Shown here: piece by piece, positions 6,878 through 11,375 of the stretch
Layout: every line of letters starts with the position of its first letter
Numbering within the stretch: the first letter of the stretch is position 1
Assembly: GCA_018820745.1 (NCBI GenBank)
Contig: JAHJNP010000332.1
Span: 1-11,375, forward strand
DNA: 11,375 nt
DNA from: Gammaproteobacteria bacterium
GTDB taxonomy: Bacteria > Pseudomonadota > Gammaproteobacteria > Burkholderiales > Thiobacillaceae
Direction: 5' to 3'
Notes under the pieces: model-generated
Told to the model about the DNA's origin: nothing
What the model saw: the letters and a program-made list of their open reading frames with translations, nothing else
Database searches by the model: none
Program-made: the position numbers and the translations under genes

Positions 6878-8836
6878 TCAGGCAGCGTTCACCGAGTCGG
6901 GCAGCGCGCTTCGTAGCCCGGCGATGAAACCGGCACATTCCTCCTTCGGCATGGGCCTGCTGAAATGGTAGCCCTGCAGCATTTCCACCCCCATGCCCTG
7001 CAGAATCGTCGCGGTTTCCAGATCCTCGACGCCTTCCGCAACGAGCGCCAGCTGCATGGCATGGCCCATGTCCACGATCGTCTTGACCAGGACTGCGCCT
7101 TCCGGTGTCCTGATGCGGCGCACGAAGGAAATATCGATCTTGATTTCGTCTAAAGGCAGTTCGTGCACGTGGGACAGCGACGAAAATCCGGTACCGAAAT
7201 CATCCAGTGACAGCGTAAAGCCCGCATCCGAGAGCCGCTGCAGATAGACCTTCGCCTGCTCGATCCCGTCCAGCGCGATGCTTTCGGTGATTTCCAGCTT
7301 GATCTGGGTGGGGCTCATGCCGTAGCGCCCAACCAGGTCGAGGAGCATGGGGTAAAAATCCACCGACATCAGCTGACGCTTCGAAACATTGATGGCCAGT
7401 TTTAGCCCTGCACATACGCCGCTGCACTGGCTGAAGTGATCCAGTGCCTGTTCCATCACCTGGCGGCCCGCCTCGTTGATGAGCCCTATGTTCTCGGCCA
7501 GCGGTATAAAAGTGGCCGGACTGACCCAGCCGTATTTGTCGTCATGCCAGCGGGCCAGCGCCTCGACGCTGACGATACGTTTATGGTCGCCGGCATCCAT
7601 CACCGGCTGGTAGTGCACCTGCAGCTTGTTCTCCTTGACCGCGGCGACGAAACGGGACGTCATTTCCACATCCTCGAATCCCGGCGTGTGCGTCTGCAAA
7701 TCGCCGAACATCTGGATGTTGTTGCGGCCCTGCGACTTGGCATGGAACAGCGCCTTGTCGGCCTGCACCAATAGCGCCTCGCCAGTGTGGGCATCGTCGG
7801 GATAGACGGCAATACCGATACTCAGCGTGACGAAGGTGCCGCTTTGCTGCGCTTCCAGCTCCAGCTGCAGCTTGTCCATCAGTTTGCTGACCACCTTGCG
7901 CACGATTTCGGCATTGCGCTGGAAGGGCAGCAGCACCACGAACTCGTCGCCGCCCCACCGCGCCAGGACATCGGTTTCGCGCAGGGTGGCGCGCAGGATG
8001 TCGCTTACCCTGACCAGCAACTGGTCGCCCGTCTTGTGCCCGTGCAGGTCGTTGATTCTCTTGAAATTGTCCAGGTCGATAAACAAAAGGGCAAACTTCG
8101 ATGCGGCGATATTCGAACGTTCGATCGCCTCGCTGATCCGCTCGTCCAGGTACATCCGGTTCGGCAAGCCGGTCAGCGCATCGTGCATGGCCATGTGTGT
8201 GATGCGCTTTTCCTGCACGTGCGTATCGGTCACGTCGCGCAGCACGCCGCGTGTCCCCTGGACCTTTCCCTGCTTGCGGTAAAGGGCGAACTTCCCCTCG
8301 ACCCAATGTTCCTGGCCATCTTCGCGAAACATTCGAAAGCGGAAGCTCATCGTCTCGCGATAGCCTTCGAGCAGGCCGCTCAGCAGGATTTCGAGTGCGC
8401 CACGGTCATGATTGTTGATGAACGAGAGAAAGGGGCGTCCAATAAACTGCGACTCGTTCTGGTGGCTGCAGCCGAGAAGCTTGAACCAGTGATCAGACAG
8501 AAAAGCCAGCTTGCCGTCGCACGAGAGTTCGATGACGACCTCGTTCAGCAAGCCGAGCGTGTCGTAGAAAGCCGCCCGTGCCTCGGCCTCGGCATTCGCC
8601 TTGTTGAGGGTCCTGATTTCGTCCAGTTCGCTTCGGAAATGCAGTTTCCTAAGCATTTTTTCCATCATGCAGAATTTCGTGAAACCAGACTGGAACAGAT
8701 TGAAGCCCACGAAAAGCAGGACGGATAGCCAAAGAAACAACCATTCCGGCTTCAAGTAGACCAGGGCGCCACAGGCCACGATGAATGCACCCACAATCGT
8801 GCGGATGGCTGGCTCGACGTAAGGCTGTGCGCTCAT
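6878..8836 (-). CDS. Membrane-anchored DUF2892-PAS-GGDEF-EAL cyclic-di-GMP protein
   Basis: This 652-aa protein probably both makes and breaks cyclic di-GMP at the inner membrane. Residues 8-68 hold two hydrophobic segments (about 12-28 and 32-48) and the ending FQSGFTKFCMMEKMLRKL, which resembles the YgaP-type DUF2892 membrane domain. A short coiled linker leads to a PAS domain (about 90-205, ending in a PAC-like GVLRDVTD). GGDEF lies at about 215-378 with intact GGDEF (295-299) and an intact inhibitory site RETD (286-289), five residues before it. EAL spans about 390-640 with E425 in EAL, N483 in AINVS, E518 in ITES, D545-D546 in DDFGTG, K566 in IKID and E601 in AEGVE, so all catalytic residues appear present. 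No good ribosome site precedes ATG 8836. A short upstream frame ends on this ATG (ATGA overlap), so translation may be coupled. It is divergent from the triple-PAS kinase. Confidence 0.93.
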   Translation of the reverse strand: MSAQPYVEPAIRTIVGAFIVACGALVYLKPEWLFLWLSVLLFVGFNLFQSGFTKFCMMEKMLRKLHFRSELDEIRTLNKANAEAEARAAFYDTLGLLNEVVIELSCDGKLAFLSDHWFKLLGCSHQNESQFIGRPFLSFINNHDRGALEILLSGLLEGYRETMSFRFRMFREDGQEHWVEGKFALYRKQGKVQGTRGVLRDVTDTHVQEKRITHMAMHDALTGLPNRMYLDERISEAIERSNIAASKFALLFIDLDNFKRINDLHGHKTGDQLLVRVSDILRATLRETDVLARWGGDEFVVLLPFQRNAEIVRKVVSKLMDKLQLELEAQQSGTFVTLSIGIAVYPDDAHTGEALLVQADKALFHAKSQGRNNIQMFGDLQTHTPGFEDVEMTSRFVAAVKENKLQVHYQPVMDAGDHKRIVSVEALARWHDDKYGWVSPATFIPLAENIGLINEAGRQVMEQALDHFSQCSGVCAGLKLAINVSKRQLMSVDFYPMLLDLVGRYGMSPTQIKLEITESIALDGIEQAKVYLQRLSDAGFTLSLDDFGTGFSSLSHVHELPLDEIKIDISFVRRIRTPEGAVLVKTIVDMGHAMQLALVAEGVEDLETATILQGMGVEMLQGYHFSRPMPKEECAGFIAGLRSALPDSVNAA

Positions 8837-9045
8837 ACGGGCTCGGAATGCGGTCCGGACACGGCAGGTCGATGGGAAATGAGGTGCAATGCCATGTGCG
8901 ACATGGCAGAGGCGCTAACGGGTACTGAATGTCGGGGCAGCCCCTGCCCAGACTGGCCTGCAAGAGCGTTAATCAGGAATTTTGAAAGGCCGATACTCCG
9001 CAAAGGGCACGAGGTGTTCATTATGTTTTTCCCGTTTTTATTCAA
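8833..9045 (-). other. Possible leader reading frame overlapping the GGDEF-EAL start codon
   Basis: A 70-codon frame runs from TTG 9045 (or ATG 9021, 62 codons) to TGA 8833, sharing ATGA with the start of the GGDEF-EAL gene. A perfect GGAGGT (minus strand, 9057-9062) lies 11 bases before the TTG. The product is not recognisable, and third-position GC looks lower than in the real genes here (roughly 60% by eye), so it may be chance or a translated leader rather than a functional protein. The frame upstream (TTG 9356 to 9042, 104 codons) overlaps it as TTGA and is equally unrecognised. Confidence 0.25.
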
Positions 9046-9429
9046 GTGTTAAGGAAACCTCCTGGATTTGTCATCGGCAAAAAATCCATGTTCTTAAGAA
9101 GGGGAATGGAATCGGGCCGGCGGAGGCTGGCTGATGCCCGCCATGCCATAAGCCCGATGTCGGCACACCGAAACCGTTGCGGCCGGTCGGAAAATACAAG
9201 CCAAGGCCAGCAAGCCTTTCCCGCATAGATGCCCCCTGACGTTGCCAACCCGCCGAAAAGCTTGTCCTCGTAGCTGTACGGATCGTTGGGCTGCTTGCCC
9301 CGAACAGCGCGCGCACCCGCAGGGCCATGGATTGCGGCTGTCTGGAATTTGATCAAGAATCGGGTTCATCGGCAAAGCGCCCCGCAACTGCGGCGGGAAG
9401 AGAAGGCAGGCAAATGGAGAGAGGAAGGC
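8837..9429. other. Divergent intergenic region, 593 bases
   Basis: This region lies between the divergently transcribed GGDEF-EAL gene (minus) and the triple-PAS kinase gene (plus), so promoters for both should be here. The stretch 9020-9056 is AT-rich. On the minus strand it contains ACTTGA, a 16-base gap and CATAAT, a poor but possible sigma-70 promoter. An 8-bp palindrome TTGATCAA lies at 9349-9356. No RNA gene, insertion sequence or strong hairpin was found. The only open frames are the short minus-strand ones described as a possible leader; none resembles a known family. Confidence 0.5.
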
Positions 9430-11375
9430 ATGGCAAACAAGCAACCCGTGGAGGATGAGCTGCCGCCACATGGGGATGGACAACCGGGTCTTGCGGATCA
9501 TGCCCGGTCAGATTCCGGAAGGCCCACCTCGCCAGCCGTCGAACACCTGCAGGAAGAGCTGCGGCTGGTGCAGCAGGCGCTGGCGGAATCGCGTGAAAAG
9601 GAACAGCTTCTGGCGGGGCTGATCGAGTCGGCCATGGATGCCATCATCAGCGTGGACGAGCGCCAGCGCATCGTGCTGTTCAACCCGAGAGCAGAGCGGA
9701 TGTTCGGCCTGCCGGTCGCCGACGCCTTGGGCCAGTCCCTTGAGATGTTTCTGCCGGAAGCGTCCCGCCAGAAACATGCGGAACATATCCACACCTTCGC
9801 CCGGACCGGGGTGAGCAACCGTTACCCGATGGGTCCTGGCTGCGCCCACGGCCGGCGGGCCAATGGCGAGCTCTTCCCGGTCGAGGTATCGATCTCCCAG
9901 ATCAATGTGCAGGGCCGCCGGCTATTCACTGCCATCCTGCGCGACGTCAGCCAGCGCATGCATGACGAACAGGCCTTGCGCGAGAACGAGGAACGCCTGG
10001 CGCTGTTTGCCGCCACTACCTTCGAAGGCATTGTCATCAGCAAGCGCGGCCGCATCCTGGACTGCAACGAACAATTCGCGCGCATGCTGGGCTCTACGGT
10101 CAAGGAACTGACCGGCCGGCTCATCGGCGACCTGATCGTGCCCGAGGACCGTGAACGCATTGCGGAAAACATCCGGTTCGGTCGCGAAAGCATCGTCGAA
10201 CACGCGATGCTGAGCAAGGACGGCCGCCGCATCCTCGTCGAGGCCCACGGCAAGACGACCCCGGCCGGCGCACCCGCTGGCCGCCGCTTTACGGCAGTGC
10301 GCGACATCACCGGACGCAAGCAGATCGAGCAGGCATTGCGCGACAGCCAGGCGGACCTGAGTCATGCCCAGTCCGTAGCCCGGATCGGCAACTGGCGGCT
10401 CAATATTCAACGCAATGAATTGCACTGGTCGGATGAGAACTACCGCCTCTACGGCATCCCCCAAGGCCTGCCCCTGACCTATGAAACATTCCTCGCGACC
10501 GTGCATCCGGATGACCGAGCCTATGTGGACAAGATGTGGCAGGCTTGTTTGCAGGGCAAGCCCTATGACATCGAGCACCGGCTGGTAGTGGACGGCGAGG
10601 TGAAATGGGTGCGGCAGAAGGCCGAACTGGAATTCGACGAGCAAGGACAGCTGCTGGGCGGCTTCGGCACCAGCCAGGACATTACCGGCCTCAAGCAGGC
10701 CGAACTGGAATTGTTGGAAGCCGACCGGCGCAAGGACGAGTTCCTCGCCATGCTGGCCCACGAGCTGCGCAATCCGCTGACGCCGATCCGCAACGCCGCG
10801 CACGTGCTGGGGCGCCTGGAGGGACAGGAGCCGCGGGTGCAATGGGCGCAGCAGGTCATCGAGCGACAGGTGGGCCACCTGATCCGCCTGGTGGACGACC
10901 TGCTGGACGTCTCGCGCATTGTTCGCGGCAAGGTCGCGCTCAAGGTGGCCCGCATCGAAGTGGCCGCGGTGGTGAACCAGGCCCTCGACATGGCCCGCCC
11001 CTTGATCGATGCCATGGGACATCGGGTTGCGGTGCGGCTGCCCGAGCAGGCGGTCTATCTGGAAGGCGACCCGGTGCGGCTTGCCCAGGTGCTGCTCAAC
11101 CTGCTGGACAATGCCGCCAAGTACACGCCGGCAGGCGGAAAAATCCAGCTTGATGTCGGCATTGCCGGGCCGGTCATCGAGATCAAGGTGTGCGACAACG
11201 GCATGGGCATTCCGGCCGAATTGCTGCCGCAGGTCTTTGATTTGTTCAAGCAGGGCGAGCGCACCCTGGATCGCAGCCAGGGTGGACTGGGGATCGGCCT
11301 GACTCTGGTGAAAGCGCTGGTGGAGATGCACGGCGGGCTGCTGGAGGCGCTCAGCACAGGGGCGGGGCAGGGCTC
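9430..11375 (+). CDS. Triple-PAS sensor histidine kinase, 3' end beyond the window
   Basis: An open frame of 648 codons starts at ATG 9430, after a purine-rich GGAGAGAGG ribosome site, and is still open at the window edge. No transmembrane segment or signal peptide is seen, so the sensor is cytoplasmic. After a short coiled stretch (about 37-60) come three PAS domains: about 60-175, 187-297 and 315-425. Each ends in a PAC-like signature (ILRDVSQR, AVRDITGRK, TSQDITGLK). The HisKA domain carries His444 in AHELRNPLTPIRNA. The ATPase domain has the N-box LLNLLDNAAKYTPAGG (555-570), G1 DNGMGIP (589-595) and the G2 region GGLGIGLTLV (618-627). Kinases of this layout often carry a receiver domain at the C-terminus; whether this one does cannot be seen. 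Signal and partner are unknown. It is divergent from the cyclic-di-GMP protein, so a link between them is possible but only inferred from position. Confidence 0.93.
   Translation, partial: MANKQPVEDELPPHGDGQPGLADHARSDSGRPTSPAVEHLQEELRLVQQALAESREKEQLLAGLIESAMDAIISVDERQRIVLFNPRAERMFGLPVADALGQSLEMFLPEASRQKHAEHIHTFARTGVSNRYPMGPGCAHGRRANGELFPVEVSISQINVQGRRLFTAILRDVSQRMHDEQALRENEERLALFAATTFEGIVISKRGRILDCNEQFARMLGSTVKELTGRLIGDLIVPEDRERIAENIRFGRESIVEHAMLSKDGRRILVEAHGKTTPAGAPAGRRFTAVRDITGRKQIEQALRDSQADLSHAQSVARIGNWRLNIQRNELHWSDENYRLYGIPQGLPLTYETFLATVHPDDRAYVDKMWQACLQGKPYDIEHRLVVDGEVKWVRQKAELEFDEQGQLLGGFGTSQDITGLKQAELELLEADRRKDEFLAMLAHELRNPLTPIRNAAHVLGRLEGQEPRVQWAQQVIERQVGHLIRLVDDLLDVSRIVRGKVALKVARIEVAAVVNQALDMARPLIDAMGHRVAVRLPEQAVYLEGDPVRLAQVLLNLLDNAAKYTPAGGKIQLDVGIAGPVIEIKVCDNGMGIPAELLPQVFDLFKQGERTLDRSQGGLGIGLTLVKALVEMHGGLLEALSTGAGQG

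Noticed and set aside
9349..9356. TTGATCAA as an FNR-type operator
   Set aside because: The FNR pattern needs TTGAT and ATCAA separated by four bases; here the halves overlap into an 8-bp palindrome that can occur by chance.
9922..11331. 469-codon minus-strand frame opposite the triple-PAS kinase
   Set aside because: The plus strand encodes clear PAS, HisKA and HATPase motifs; the minus product is a His/Gln/Leu-rich mirror.

Overview
The window is GC-rich, densely coded, and most likely comes from a betaproteobacterium, possibly of the Rhodocyclaceae or a relative. This rests on an OdhB-type 2-oxoglutarate dehydrogenase E2, an MlaF with the 'PDGPV-F-YP' tail that I associate with betaproteobacteria, and many signalling proteins. 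No rRNA, tRNA, CRISPR array or insertion sequence was seen. The placement is inferred from protein style, not from a marker gene.

Left part, plus strand (1-3521): the 3' end of odhB/sucB, then a lone MlaF-like ABC ATPase whose H-loop His is Tyr, then a two-component pair. The pair is a CheY-like receiver fused to a long TPR region, broken by an apparent one-base frameshift near 1943-1976, and a small soluble histidine kinase whose ATG overlaps the regulator stop (ATGA).

Middle part, minus strand (6446 down to 3541): six genes in one direction. In transcription order they are a 57-aa basic/acidic small protein, a YmdB-type macrodomain hydrolase, a lipase-like alpha/beta hydrolase, a VOC/glyoxalase-fold protein, a class I SAM methyltransferase and a conserved Cys-containing protein of unknown function. 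The last five are 4-35 bases apart and look like one operon. It meets the kinase gene tail to tail, with a 9-bp perfect inverted repeat at the junction.

Right part: a large minus-strand c-di-GMP protein (YgaP-like DUF2892 membrane domain, PAS, GGDEF, EAL; all key motifs intact) lies divergent to a plus-strand triple-PAS histidine kinase that runs off the window. The 593-base region between them carries two short minus-strand reading frames. Each overlaps the next by four bases, and the second ends on the start codon of the GGDEF-EAL gene, suggesting a possible translated leader.

No clear new defence or mobile system was found. The best candidates for a second look are the frameshifted regulator, the MlaF with the altered H-loop and no partner genes, the DUF2892-PAS-GGDEF-EAL fusion with its leader frames, and the macrodomain-hydrolase-VOC-methyltransferase operon.
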